23,062 bases of DNA from Lachnospiraceae bacterium (GTDB taxonomy: Bacteria; Bacillota; Clostridia; Lachnospirales; Lachnospiraceae): NCBI GenBank assembly GCA_017964745.1, contig JAGCRJ010000048.1, positions 1-23,062 of the forward strand, read 5' to 3'. How positions within the stretch are numbered: position 1 is the stretch's first letter; the number at the start of each line of letters is the position of its first letter. The notes under the pieces are model-generated. The model was not told the origin of the DNA. It saw nothing but the letters and a program-made list of their open reading frames with translations, and did not search any database. The position numbers were made by a program, and so were the translations under genes. Positions 14,554 to 21,726 of the stretch are shown piece after piece.

Positions 14554-16632
14554 TCAGATCGTTCTGAAATCAAGATTGTTACGCCCAAAGTATTCGGCTT
14601 CTTCCCTGATCGGCCGGTTTTCTTCCTTTGTAAGTCTTCTGTCATTCTTAAGAAGCTCTTCGGCAAGATCCGATGCGGAGCTCAGGAGATCGGCATCAGC
14701 ATATACATCCGCTATCCTGAAGGAAAACTCTCCGCTCTGTCTGACACCGAAAAGCTCACCGGGTCCTCTTGTCTTAAGATCGTAAGATGCGATCTCAAAA
14801 CCGTCGGAAGTTTTGGCAAGTATTCCGAGTCTTTCCATAGTCTTGTCATCCTCGGAACCGGTCATGAATATCGCATAACCCTGATCCGATCCTCTTCCCA
14901 CTCTTCCGCGAAGCTGGTGCAGCTGTGACAGACCGAATCTCTCGGAATTCTCGATCATCATGACAGTGGCATTCGGAACATTTATTCCGACCTCGATGAC
15001 CGTTGTAGATATAAGGATATCGATATTACCTGCTGCAAATTCAGATAGAATATTGTCCTTATCCGCAGGCTTCATCTTACCGTGAAGATAAGAGATCCTG
15101 AATCTGTCTCCGAGGATTCCTTTCAGCTTTTCACAGTAATCGACAACGTTTTCAAGCTCTTCGTCATCGGAATCCGGATCTGTGCTTTCCACCATCGGGC
15201 ATATGATATATATCTGATGGCCCTTTGCAACTTCATCGGTAATGAATTTATATGCGGTAGGTCTGTAATGTTCACCTACTACGCAGCTCTTTATCGGGCT
15301 TCTGCCCTCAGGCATATCCTTTATGGCGGAAATACTCAGGTCACCGTAAAGTACTATCGCAAGGGTTCTGGGGATCGGAGTCGCACTCATGACAAGAATG
15401 TGCGGTCCGGCACCTTTACCGGCCAGAGCTTCCCTTTGTCTTACTCCGAATCTGTGCTGTTCATCGGTCACTACAAGTCCGAGATTTTTATATTCGACCT
15501 TATCCTGTATCAGGGCGTGAGTACCGATAACAAGATTGGCTTCACCCGATGCTATTTCTTCGTATGCCTTCCTTCTTGCGGCAGTTCCTATCGACCCTGA
15601 TAGAAATACCGGTTTAAAAGGAAGACCGTACTTAGCCGTCATTTCCGAAACGGTCTTAAAATGCTGTGAAGCAAGTACTTCGGTCGGTGCCATGAGTGCA
15701 CCCTGATAACCGTTTGCAACGGCATTTAACAAAGCTATAAGTGAAACTATTGTCTTACCGCTTCCGACGTCTCCCTGGATCAGTCTGTTCATTACGGAAG
15801 GACCGGTGATATCGGCGATTATATCTTTGCAGGCTTTCTTCTGACCGCTTGTAAGCTTATAAGGAAGTCTTTCAATAAATCTTGTAACCTCGGCCGACTC
15901 GATCATCGGACAGGTATTAGGTGAATCCGTAAGTAGATCTTTATTTTTTCTGAGATACAGGATAAAGAAAAACAGTTCGTCAAATGCCAGTCTTCTCCTG
16001 CCTGTCTGTATATCCTCGGGAGATTCCGGTTCGTGAATAAGTCTGTAGGCTTTCCTGCTTTCGACAAGATTCAGCTTTTTTCTTATATCCTCCGAAAGAT
16101 AATCCCCGGAAAACTCTGCTTTGGCCAGGGCGCTCTTTACGGCTTTTGATACCGATGTGTTCTTGAGTCCCTTGGTAAGCGGATAGATGCACTGATACGC
16201 ACCCTGAAGCTCGCTGTATTCGTCAATGGCATATTTCCTGGGCTGTACGAGAGTGAATTCACTGCCGGACTTTTTGACCCTTCCGCGGAAAATATAATAT
16301 CCGCCTTTTTTGACGGCCTTAGCCATGAACGGCATATTAAAGTATTTAATGACCATTTTCCCTGTATCATCGCTTACTTCGATCGGAAGTATGGTCATAT
16401 GATTTTTGACATGTCTGATGTTTCCGATAAGATCAACCCGTACGCGAACGGCAGCGATCTCATCATATTTCAATTCGGAAATTTTCTTAAGACCTCCGAA
16501 GACTACATATGATCTGGGAAAAGTCTTCAGAAGATCTTCTAGTGTTCTGATATCAAGATTATGAAAAAGACCGGCAGTTTTCGGACCTACACCTTTCAGA
16601 TCTTCTACCGGAGAGTTTCCGTTTATCAGCAT
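14554..16632 (-). CDS. recG: ATP-dependent DNA helicase RecG
   Basis: Branch-migrating helicase acting on stalled forks, R-loops and Holliday junctions. Start is ATG 16630-16632, preceded by AGGGAA; an in-frame ATG at 16668 falls in the loop of a hairpin and has no ribosome binding site. The 692-residue protein shows VEDLKGVGPK near the start, the N-terminal wedge/OB domain (to about 155), Walker A GDVGSGKT (287-294), the DEQH box followed by RFGVRQRE (390-), MSATPIPRTL, and the HQLRGRVGRG motif VI region. It sits between fakA and fakB, the place it has near yloU-yloV in other Firmicutes. Confidence 0.96.
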   Translation of the reverse strand: MLINGNSPVEDLKGVGPKTAGLFHNLDIRTLEDLLKTFPRSYVVFGGLKKISELKYDEIAAVRVRVDLIGNIRHVKNHMTILPIEVSDDTGKMVIKYFNMPFMAKAVKKGGYYIFRGRVKKSGSEFTLVQPRKYAIDEYSELQGAYQCIYPLTKGLKNTSVSKAVKSALAKAEFSGDYLSEDIRKKLNLVESRKAYRLIHEPESPEDIQTGRRRLAFDELFFFILYLRKNKDLLTDSPNTCPMIESAEVTRFIERLPYKLTSGQKKACKDIIADITGPSVMNRLIQGDVGSGKTIVSLIALLNAVANGYQGALMAPTEVLASQHFKTVSEMTAKYGLPFKPVFLSGSIGTAARRKAYEEIASGEANLVIGTHALIQDKVEYKNLGLVVTDEQHRFGVRQREALAGKGAGPHILVMSATPIPRTLAIVLYGDLSISAIKDMPEGRSPIKSCVVGEHYRPTAYKFITDEVAKGHQIYIICPMVESTDPDSDDEELENVVDYCEKLKGILGDRFRISYLHGKMKPADKDNILSEFAAGNIDILISTTVIEVGINVPNATVMMIENSERFGLSQLHQLRGRVGRGSDQGYAIFMTGSEDDKTMERLGILAKTSDGFEIASYDLKTRGPGELFGVRQSGEFSFRIADVYADADLLSSASDLAEELLKNDRRLTKEENRPIREEAEYFGRNNLDFRTI

Positions 16633-16655
16633 TTTAAATATTTCCCTACAAATCA

Positions 16656-16682
16656 AAAGAAGGTTCATATTGAACCTTCTTT
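16656..16682 (-). terminator. Perfect hairpin between fakA and recG, terminator-like
   Basis: A 12-bp perfect stem AAAGAAGGTTCA / TGAACCTTCTTT with a 3-nt loop, followed on the minus strand by TGATTTG. The T-run is short, so termination after fakA may be partial and recG may be fed by read-through. Confidence 0.6.
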
Positions 16683-16685
16683 CAG

Positions 16686-16714
16686 ATAATATAATGTGGA
16701 ATATAGATAAACAA
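16686..16714 (-). promoter_or_regulatory. Candidate recG promoter
   Basis: Minus strand TTGTTT (16709-16714), 17-nt spacer, TATTAT (16686-16691). The start would fall at the edge of the fakA-recG hairpin, so the RNA would carry it in its leader. The -35 is only half-conserved. Confidence 0.4.
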
Positions 16715-16723
16715 ACTACTTAT

Positions 16724-16735
16724 TGAACATGTTCA
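16724..16735. promoter_or_regulatory. Perfect 12-bp palindrome upstream of recG
   Basis: TGAACATGTTCA lies 9 bp upstream of the candidate recG -35 box and 16 nt after the fakA stop codon. It has the form of a dimeric regulator site, but the protein is unknown. It is not a standard LexA box, which has four bases between GAAC and GTTC. Confidence 0.4.
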
Positions 16736-16751
16736 TGTGATGGGACGGGGT

Positions 16752-18419
16752 TTATTCTACGGAAACGATGTAATAGTAAACCGGCTGTCCGCCATTCTGA
16801 ATGTCTACATCCAGTGAAGAGAACTTTTCAGCTATCTTATCCCTGAGAGCATTAGCATCTTCCTCGGTAACATCGGCACCGTAGTAAAGGCTGATAAGTT
16901 CGGAAGAATCATCTACCATCTCGCCTATCATTTCGACCACAACCTGATCCATATCTGTTCCGACGGAAAGGATCTTCTTATCGCCGATACCCATGTAGTC
17001 ACCTTTTCTGATCTCATGATCATCGATGGAGGTATCTCTTACGGCATATGTGATCTCACCGGTCTTAACAAGTCCGATTGCTTCTATCATTGCCTGCTCA
17101 TTCTCATCGGCGGATACACCTGCACTGAAGTTGATCGCTGCGGTTATTCCCTGGGGAATGGTCTTGGTAGGGATGACGAGTAAGGTCTTATCGGTCGTAA
17201 GATCCCTTGCCTGATTAGCGGCCATGATGATGTTCTTATTATTAGGAAGAACAAACACGGTCTTTGCATTAACTTTTTCAACGGCATCAAGAATATCTGC
17301 GGTCGAAGGGTTCATGGTCTGTCCGCCTTCGATTACATGATCTACACCGAGGCTTCTGAAGATCTCGGCAAGTCCGCTTCCTGCGCTGACAGCAACAAAT
17401 CCGTATTCGGAAGGCTCACCCTTGGGCTCGGGTGCTGCCTGGGTAGCGGGAGCTGAACTGTCTGATTCGGTGGATGCGGCTTTAGCGGGCTCAAGTCTGC
17501 AGGTTATCTTAACATCCTGCATGATACCGAACTTAAGTGCCTTCTGAAGTACAAGTCCGGGATCGTCTGTATTGATATCGATGAATACTTCTTTACCGTC
17601 AGACTTGAAGGTCTTGAGTTCACCGATCGATGACAGATAACCCTTTACATCGCTTTCGATCTTGCCGTTGACCGAAGACTTAAGAACAACCTTCATTTCG
17701 GCATGATAGATATTCTTCTGGATCTCTTCCTTCTTGCCGGGTCTTGAATCATCAACCTTGGCGATGGGATCGTCGGAAATTGTAAGGTCGATCTCTTTTC
17801 CGGAGAAAAGATCGATCGCACCCTGGATGACCTTCATAAGTCCTGCGCCGCCCGAATCCACAACTCCGGCCTGCTTGAGAACGGGAAGAAGTTCGGGTGT
17901 CTGAGCAAGTACGGCATTTCCGTGCTCGAAAACCGCGGGAAGGATCGTTTCAAAATCATCGGCACCGTCTTCGATAAGCTCGGCTGCCTTTTCACCCATT
18001 CCTCTTGCTACGGTAAGAATCGTTCCTTCGGTGGGCTTCATGACTGCTTTGTATGCAGTCTCAACAGCCTTGGTGCATGCAGCACCGAAAAGAGGAACGG
18101 TGATTACCTGTTCGTCTCTTACAGCCTTTGTGAAACCTCTTAAAAGCTGTGAAAGAATAACTCCGGAATTACCTCTTGCACCTCTGAGCGAACCGCCGCT
18201 CATTGCCTTGCATAATGACTTCATATCGGTGTCTTCGCCAAGGTCCCTTACTTCCTTGGCTGCGGACATGATGGTCATTGTCATATTGGTACCTGTATCA
18301 CCGTCGGGTACAGGGAATACATTCAGCTCGTTGATCTCTTCTTTGTTCCTGTCGAGATAAATTGCTCCGGCAAGGAACATCCTGGAAAAGAGTTTAACGT
18401 CAATCTCTTTAACTGCCAC
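16752..18419 (-). CDS. fakA: Fatty acid kinase FakA (DAK2/YloV family)
   Basis: Phosphorylates FakB-bound fatty acids with ATP. The 555-residue length matches FakA (about 550). The N-terminal kinase domain related to dihydroxyacetone kinase DhaL has PVPDGDTGTNM (36-46, the Asp/Asn set that holds Mg-ATP), GARGNSGVILSQ (80-91) and VDSGGAGL (187-194). A linker rich in A, S, P, T and E lies at about 308-336, then the C-terminal domain with VSAGSGLAEIF and GGQTMNPST. Start is GTG (18417-18419) with AAGGAGG 8 nt upstream, overlapping the stop of the Asp23-like gene. This asp23-like/fakA pairing is conserved in Firmicutes. Confidence 0.95.
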   Translation of the reverse strand: MAVKEIDVKLFSRMFLAGAIYLDRNKEEINELNVFPVPDGDTGTNMTMTIMSAAKEVRDLGEDTDMKSLCKAMSGGSLRGARGNSGVILSQLLRGFTKAVRDEQVITVPLFGAACTKAVETAYKAVMKPTEGTILTVARGMGEKAAELIEDGADDFETILPAVFEHGNAVLAQTPELLPVLKQAGVVDSGGAGLMKVIQGAIDLFSGKEIDLTISDDPIAKVDDSRPGKKEEIQKNIYHAEMKVVLKSSVNGKIESDVKGYLSSIGELKTFKSDGKEVFIDINTDDPGLVLQKALKFGIMQDVKITCRLEPAKAASTESDSSAPATQAAPEPKGEPSEYGFVAVSAGSGLAEIFRSLGVDHVIEGGQTMNPSTADILDAVEKVNAKTVFVLPNNKNIIMAANQARDLTTDKTLLVIPTKTIPQGITAAINFSAGVSADENEQAMIEAIGLVKTGEITYAVRDTSIDDHEIRKGDYMGIGDKKILSVGTDMDQVVVEMIGEMVDDSSELISLYYGADVTEEDANALRDKIAEKFSSLDVDIQNGGQPVYYYIVSVE

Positions 18420-18432
18420 AGATAAATCCTCC

Positions 18433-18795
18433 TTAATCGATCACCCTGACGCCTTCGACGAAGACATTGATCTTTTCGACGTCAAGTCCGGTAAACTCTT
18501 CTACTTTATATTTAACGCTTTCGATAAGATTCTCGGAAACGGTCATGATGCTGACACCGTAAGCAACGATAACATGGAAATCAAGGATCAGCTTATGATC
18601 GGATGACAGCCTGACATTGATACCTCTCGAAAGATTCTCCGTACGCAGTATCTTGGCTATGCCGTCTTTGACGCTTATTCCGGCCATTCCGACGATACCG
18701 ATGCATTCGATAGCGACGCTGCCCGCATACTGAGCTATAACATCATTATCTACAACAATGTTTCCCATATGGGTATTCATGGAAGAACTCTTCAT
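18433..18795 (-). CDS. Asp23/Gls24 family envelope-stress protein (YloU-like)
   Basis: A 120-residue protein of the Asp23/Gls24 family (PF03780 type). The motif series GNIVVDNDVIAQYAG, GIVGMAG, HKLILDFHVIVAYG and VEKINVFVEGV is characteristic. Function is poorly known; family members attach to membrane partners in S. aureus and affect envelope stress, and this branch is almost always next to fakA. Ribosome binding site AAAGGAGG before ATG. Its stop codon runs directly into the fakA ribosome binding site (TAAGGAGG), so the two are a unit. It is the first gene of the transcript. Confidence 0.93.
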   Translation of the reverse strand: MKSSSMNTHMGNIVVDNDVIAQYAGSVAIECIGIVGMAGISVKDGIAKILRTENLSRGINVRLSSDHKLILDFHVIVAYGVSIMTVSENLIESVKYKVEEFTGLDVEKINVFVEGVRVID

Positions 18796-18827
18796 ATAAA
18801 TCCTCCTTTACTGCAAAACTGTGCTTG

Positions 18828-18857
18828 ATTATATCATATATTTAGGAAAGGGGTCAA
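18828..18857 (-). promoter_or_regulatory. Sigma-A promoter of the asp23-like/fakA operon
   Basis: Minus strand TTGACC (18852-18857), 18-nt spacer, TATAAT (18828-18833), with TG one base upstream of the -10. The start should be near 18821, about 26 nt before the ATG. It is back to back with the rpmB promoter, 15 bp apart. Confidence 0.85.
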
Positions 18858-18872
18858 AATTTCAAAAATTCC

Positions 18873-18901
18873 TTGCAATATTGATTTTCCTTTGATAATA
18901 T
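18873..18901 (+). promoter_or_regulatory. Promoter of rpmB
   Basis: Plus strand TTGCAA (18873-18878), 17-nt spacer, TAATAT (18896-18901). It gives a leader of about 55 nt before rpmB. The -10 is imperfect, and a second TTGCGT further down could also serve. Confidence 0.55.
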
Positions 18902-18961
18902 ACATATGTTGCGTTTTCGGAAAGTATATTGATTATGTAAATAACGCCGGGAGGTGAGATA

Positions 18962-19147
18962 ATGGCTAAGTGTGATGTTTGCGGCAAGGGAGTACATTTC
19001 GGAAATAATGTGAGTCACTCTCACAGAAGATCCAATGCAATCTGGAAGTCCAATGTCCTCAGCGTAAAGTGCAAGGTTAACGGACAGTCCAAGAGAATGC
19101 ATGTATGTTCCAGATGCCTTCGCAGCGGCGCTGTAGAGCGTGCATAA
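18962..19147 (+). CDS. rpmB: 50S ribosomal protein L28 (bL28), zinc-ribbon form
   Basis: A 61-residue ribosomal protein of the large subunit. Cys4-X2-Cys7 at the start and Cys49-X2-Cys52 near the end form the four-cysteine zinc-binding (C+) version. The basic segment VSHSHRRSNAIWKSN is the family signature. Ribosome binding site GGGAGGTGAGATA precedes ATG. It stands alone on the plus strand with its own promoter and a strong terminator, divergent from the asp23-like gene as in B. subtilis. A zinc-free L28 paralogue elsewhere would suggest zinc control; none is in the window. Confidence 0.98.
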   Translation: MAKCDVCGKGVHFGNNVSHSHRRSNAIWKSNVLSVKCKVNGQSKRMHVCSRCLRSGAVERA

Positions 19148-19161
19148 TTTATTGAATAATT

Positions 19162-19193
19162 AAGGACAGGGTTTTACGCCCTGTCCTTTTTTT
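19162..19193 (+). terminator. Rho-independent terminator after rpmB
   Basis: AAGGACAGGG, loop TTTTACG, CCCTGTCCTT, then a run of T. The stem is perfect over 10 bp. The T-run touches the stop codon of the convergent J-domain gene (19192-19194). The opposite strand has only TTAATTATT, so it may act weakly for that gene as well. Confidence 0.95.
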
Positions 19194-19755
19194 ATGCTTT
19201 CCTTCTGTGATATTCCTTATTGATGGCCCTGACCAGCCTCTCGTCACCGCACTGGTTGTCCGGATGAAAGATCTTCACAAGGTCTTTATATCTCTTCCTC
19301 AGCATCTGAGGACTTGTTACGTTTGAAAAAAGGACGCAGGCAATTGAGTCGAAATCCGATTCCGTAAGATGGGAAAGATCCGGAGCCCGGAAATCCGACA
19401 TGGACAGTCTTCTCGAAGAATCAAATTCTTCCTTTTCTCTTTCGAACTTACGTCTGTCTTCCTCAAGTGTCCTGAAACCGTCCTTGAGTATCTCCATCTT
19501 CTTATCGAAAAACAGATTCTCCTGACGAAGTCTCTGGCGTTCCTGCGAGGTACGCCTGTTCAGCTCATTGAGCTCATCCCTTAAACTGACTCTGTCCTTC
19601 ATAAAGGATTCCTGGAGGTTCTTGAGTTCCTTTCTCTCCGACTCCAGTCTCTGCTTTTCTGCGGAAAGACGCATGTTCTCCTGGAAAAGAAAGATCTTGA
19701 TCTCTTTAAGTCTGTCATCATCTTCACATTGGACAATTGTCTCTAAGTCGATCAT
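19192..19755 (-). CDS. Coiled-coil protein with C-terminal J-domain-like segment
   Basis: A 187-residue protein. Residues about 13-117 form a charged coiled coil (dense E, K, R, Q, L). Residues about 135-186 resemble a DnaJ domain: a helix SPQMLRKRYKDLVKIF, the invariant HPD tripeptide (164-166), then a helix ERLVRAINKEYHRR. J-domains stimulate Hsp70 ATPase, so DnaK recruitment is the natural guess. Here helix I is short and helix IV is missing. No zinc-finger or substrate domain is seen, so it is not DnaJ itself. It is the last gene of a cluster with gerW; the gap to gerW is 12 nt with an AGGGGA ribosome binding site. Confidence 0.85.
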   Translation of the reverse strand: MIDLETIVQCEDDDRLKEIKIFLFQENMRLSAEKQRLESERKELKNLQESFMKDRVSLRDELNELNRRTSQERQRLRQENLFFDKKMEILKDGFRTLEEDRRKFEREKEEFDSSRRLSMSDFRAPDLSHLTESDFDSIACVLFSNVTSPQMLRKRYKDLVKIFHPDNQCGDERLVRAINKEYHRRKA

Positions 19756-19767
19756 GATTCCCCTGTA

Positions 19768-20169
19768 TTATAGATCGTCTTCAGGAAAAGCCTTTTCCTT
19801 TAAAGCATCATCTTCGGGTCCGCCGTTCTTATCCTTGGATAATCTGTGAACCACTTCAGGAACCATATCCATTATCTTGGTGATGGTATCCTGGTTCTTA
19901 ACGGAAAGAAGTCTGGTCGATCCGTCCTTAATGACTATAACGGCATTGGGACTTACCTTACCGCCCATTCCGCCGCCGGATGAATTCTTATTGTAATTCC
20001 TGCTCTCGTGTCCGCTTCCTGCGGCAAGTCCGAAAGATACATCCACTAGAGGTATGAGCGTGGTATCTCCGACCACTATCGGATTTCCAACAACTGTCTT
20101 GGATGAAAGGATGGTATCCATGCCCTGGAGCAGGGAATCAACTACTTCTTTTCTGTCATTATCGGCCAT
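19768..20169 (-). CDS. gerW: GerW/YtfJ family sporulation protein
   Basis: A 133-residue member of the YtfJ family (PF09579 type). Family traits visible are VVGDTTLIPLVDVSFG, the glycine-rich GGGMGGKVSPNAVIVI and the preceding AAGSGHE. In B. subtilis YtfJ (GerW) is a spore inner-membrane protein needed for normal L-alanine germination; many non-sporulating clostridia retain it, so spore formation is not proven. The start ATG has AAAGGGACCGTT upstream. It lies 18 nt after the DUF2953-like gene, the same pairing as ytfI-ytfJ in Bacillus. The C-terminus (about 115-133) is acidic and probably disordered. Confidence 0.88.
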   Translation of the reverse strand: MADNDRKEVVDSLLQGMDTILSSKTVVGNPIVVGDTTLIPLVDVSFGLAAGSGHESRNYNKNSSGGGMGGKVSPNAVIVIKDGSTRLLSVKNQDTITKIMDMVPEVVHRLSKDKNGGPEDDALKEKAFPEDDL

Positions 20170-20187
20170 AACGGTCCCTTTCTTATA

Positions 20188-21294
20188 TCAGGCAGCTTCC
20201 TTTGAAGTGCTTTCTTCTATGTCTTTACCCGCTTCGTGCTCTGCTTTATTCCTGTGATGTTTTACCGACCTGTAGATCTTCCTGCAGTTCTTATTCAGAA
20301 CAATGCAGACCAGATTATGCAGGATGCAGATAAGGTTAAAATGACCTTTGGCTTCGATATAGCCTTCAAATACAGCTTTATCAAAATCGGGCACCACACG
20401 GGATCTTTTATCAAACCTGTTTCTGAGCAGGCAGTAAATCCCGTATACTTTGCCGGTCAGGTCGGGTGATGAAAATCCGTAGATAAGATCGCACCTGATC
20501 TTTCTCGGAAGGATAAGCTTAAATATCTTCTTAATCCTCTTTTTGACCACCCTCAGAGCATAAACGGCTTCGTTCGAATTAAGGACATTCCTGTAATACC
20601 TTATCTCGGAACGAACCTTTACTATTTTATCATAAAATGCCCTGTATTTGCATTTTATCTTCTCGATAAGGCCCGAAATCCTGTCAAAGAAGCCGTTCGA
20701 TGCATCATCATCGCCCGGACCGGATTCATCAGATGCATCCTCGCAGCCTGATTCGGCATCATCCTGTTCACTGTCTGATCCACCTTCAGGCATATCGGTG
20801 GTACCTTCACCGTCATCGGAAGTCTCTTCATTGCTCCCGAACAGGTCATTATGAAGCTCATCATCCGATACTTCGGATTCCATAGGAGCCGGTTCATAGG
20901 ACATTTCGTCTGTATCCGCGTTTTCATTATCCGTCGTTATCTCGAAATCATCCTCATCGGGAAGCTCATCTTCCAGAAACGTATCAAATTCCTCATCGGA
21001 AATCTCATCTTCTTCGGAATCATCGGGAAATTCCATTGAAAAAAGCTTAAACCACAATACTTTGACCGAGACACTGACCTTCTTCTGTTCATAAACTGCA
21101 AGAGCCCTGACTATACGGAAGAAATATGTCAGCCTGAACACTGCATTTAGCTCGCTTTCCGCCTCTTTAGATGCCTTGATCCTGTACTTTACCGGCATGA
21201 CAAGGACCAGAATGACGAGTACCAGAATAAGCCCCAGCAGACACAGGAGCACGATTCCTATAACCGATAAGATTTTGAGGATCACAGCGAGCAT
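20188..21294 (-). CDS. DUF2953-like membrane protein (YtfI-like) with long acidic insert
   Basis: A 368-residue protein. One strong TM segment covers about 5-33, followed by VKYRI and a domain to about residue 90. Residues 91-200 carry 49 Asp/Glu and no Lys or Arg. The domain then resumes (about 201-345) with KIFKLILPRKIRCDLIYGF, SSPDLTGKVYG and FEGYIEAKGHFNL, the pattern I associate with DUF2953. It is adjacent to gerW as ytfI is to ytfJ in Bacillus, which supports the call. Function is unknown. Start ATG 21292-21294 overlaps the end of the upstream gene by 13 nt and has only a weak ribosome binding site (AAAGAA), so translation may depend on coupling. Confidence 0.8.
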   Translation of the reverse strand: MLAVILKILSVIGIVLLCLLGLILVLVILVLVMPVKYRIKASKEAESELNAVFRLTYFFRIVRALAVYEQKKVSVSVKVLWFKLFSMEFPDDSEEDEISDEEFDTFLEDELPDEDDFEITTDNENADTDEMSYEPAPMESEVSDDELHNDLFGSNEETSDDGEGTTDMPEGGSDSEQDDAESGCEDASDESGPGDDDASNGFFDRISGLIEKIKCKYRAFYDKIVKVRSEIRYYRNVLNSNEAVYALRVVKKRIKKIFKLILPRKIRCDLIYGFSSPDLTGKVYGIYCLLRNRFDKRSRVVPDFDKAVFEGYIEAKGHFNLICILHNLVCIVLNKNCRKIYRSVKHHRNKAEHEAGKDIEESTSKEAA

Positions 21295-21641
21295 ATATAT
21301 TCTTTAAGATCTATCTTTCCGGTCTTTTCGAGACAATCTTTGATAATGATCTGAACAAGTTCTGTGGCACTGTCCTTGCTGTCTGCAAGTCCGATGCATT
21401 TGACCGATTTTCCTTCCCATACCTTGGACTTAAGCTGAAACGAGGTGACAATATCAATACAGTCATCCTTGTTTTCGGACTTTAGAAGAAGACATCCGCT
21501 GCCCTTACCCTGCTCTGTCTTCTTTTTCAGTTTATCTGCCTTCTTTTCGGTAAGTCCGTCTGAAAGATAAAGATTTTCGCAATATATTATATTAATGTTT
21601 TTTCGGAATATTTTATCAATGATCCGGTCTATTAGTTTCAT
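21282..21641 (-). CDS. Unknown 119-aa basic protein upstream of the DUF2953-like gene
   Basis: I do not recognise this protein. It is Lys-rich with a KKADKLKKKTEQGKGSG stretch at 33-49, no TM segment and no signal peptide. The C-terminal half could be a small alpha/beta fold (CIDIVTSFQLK, VKCIGLADSK, ATELVQIIIKD). It overlaps the DUF2953-like gene by 13 nt, which argues it is real and co-translated. No clear Shine-Dalgarno precedes ATG 21639-21641 and I find no convincing minus-strand promoter in 21642-21726, so the start could be wrong; the first downstream in-frame ATG would remove most of the protein. Confidence 0.65.
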   Translation of the reverse strand: MKLIDRIIDKIFRKNINIIYCENLYLSDGLTEKKADKLKKKTEQGKGSGCLLLKSENKDDCIDIVTSFQLKSKVWEGKSVKCIGLADSKDSATELVQIIIKDCLEKTGKIDLKEYICSL

Positions 21642-21664
21642 AGCAATATATTACCACAGTTGAA

Positions 21665-21693
21665 TTGACAGCAGATTCAGAAATTATTAAAAT
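21665..21693 (+). promoter_or_regulatory. Sigma-A promoter of the HD-GYP gene
   Basis: Plus strand TTGACA (21665-21670), 17-nt spacer, TAAAAT (21688-21693). Start is expected near 21700, about 27 nt before the ATG. Confidence 0.82.
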
Positions 21694-21726
21694 TCGAATT
21701 GGAAATTATTCTTATCGAGGGATCCC

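Noticed and set aside
16633..16668. Upstream ATG start for recG
   Set aside because: It sits in the loop of a perfect hairpin without a ribosome binding site; ATG 16630-16632 follows AGGGAA.
16724..16735. LexA (SOS) box upstream of recG
   Set aside because: TGAACATGTTCA has two bases between GAAC and GTTC; the Firmicute LexA box has four. The nearby hairpin has the half-sites in reverse order.
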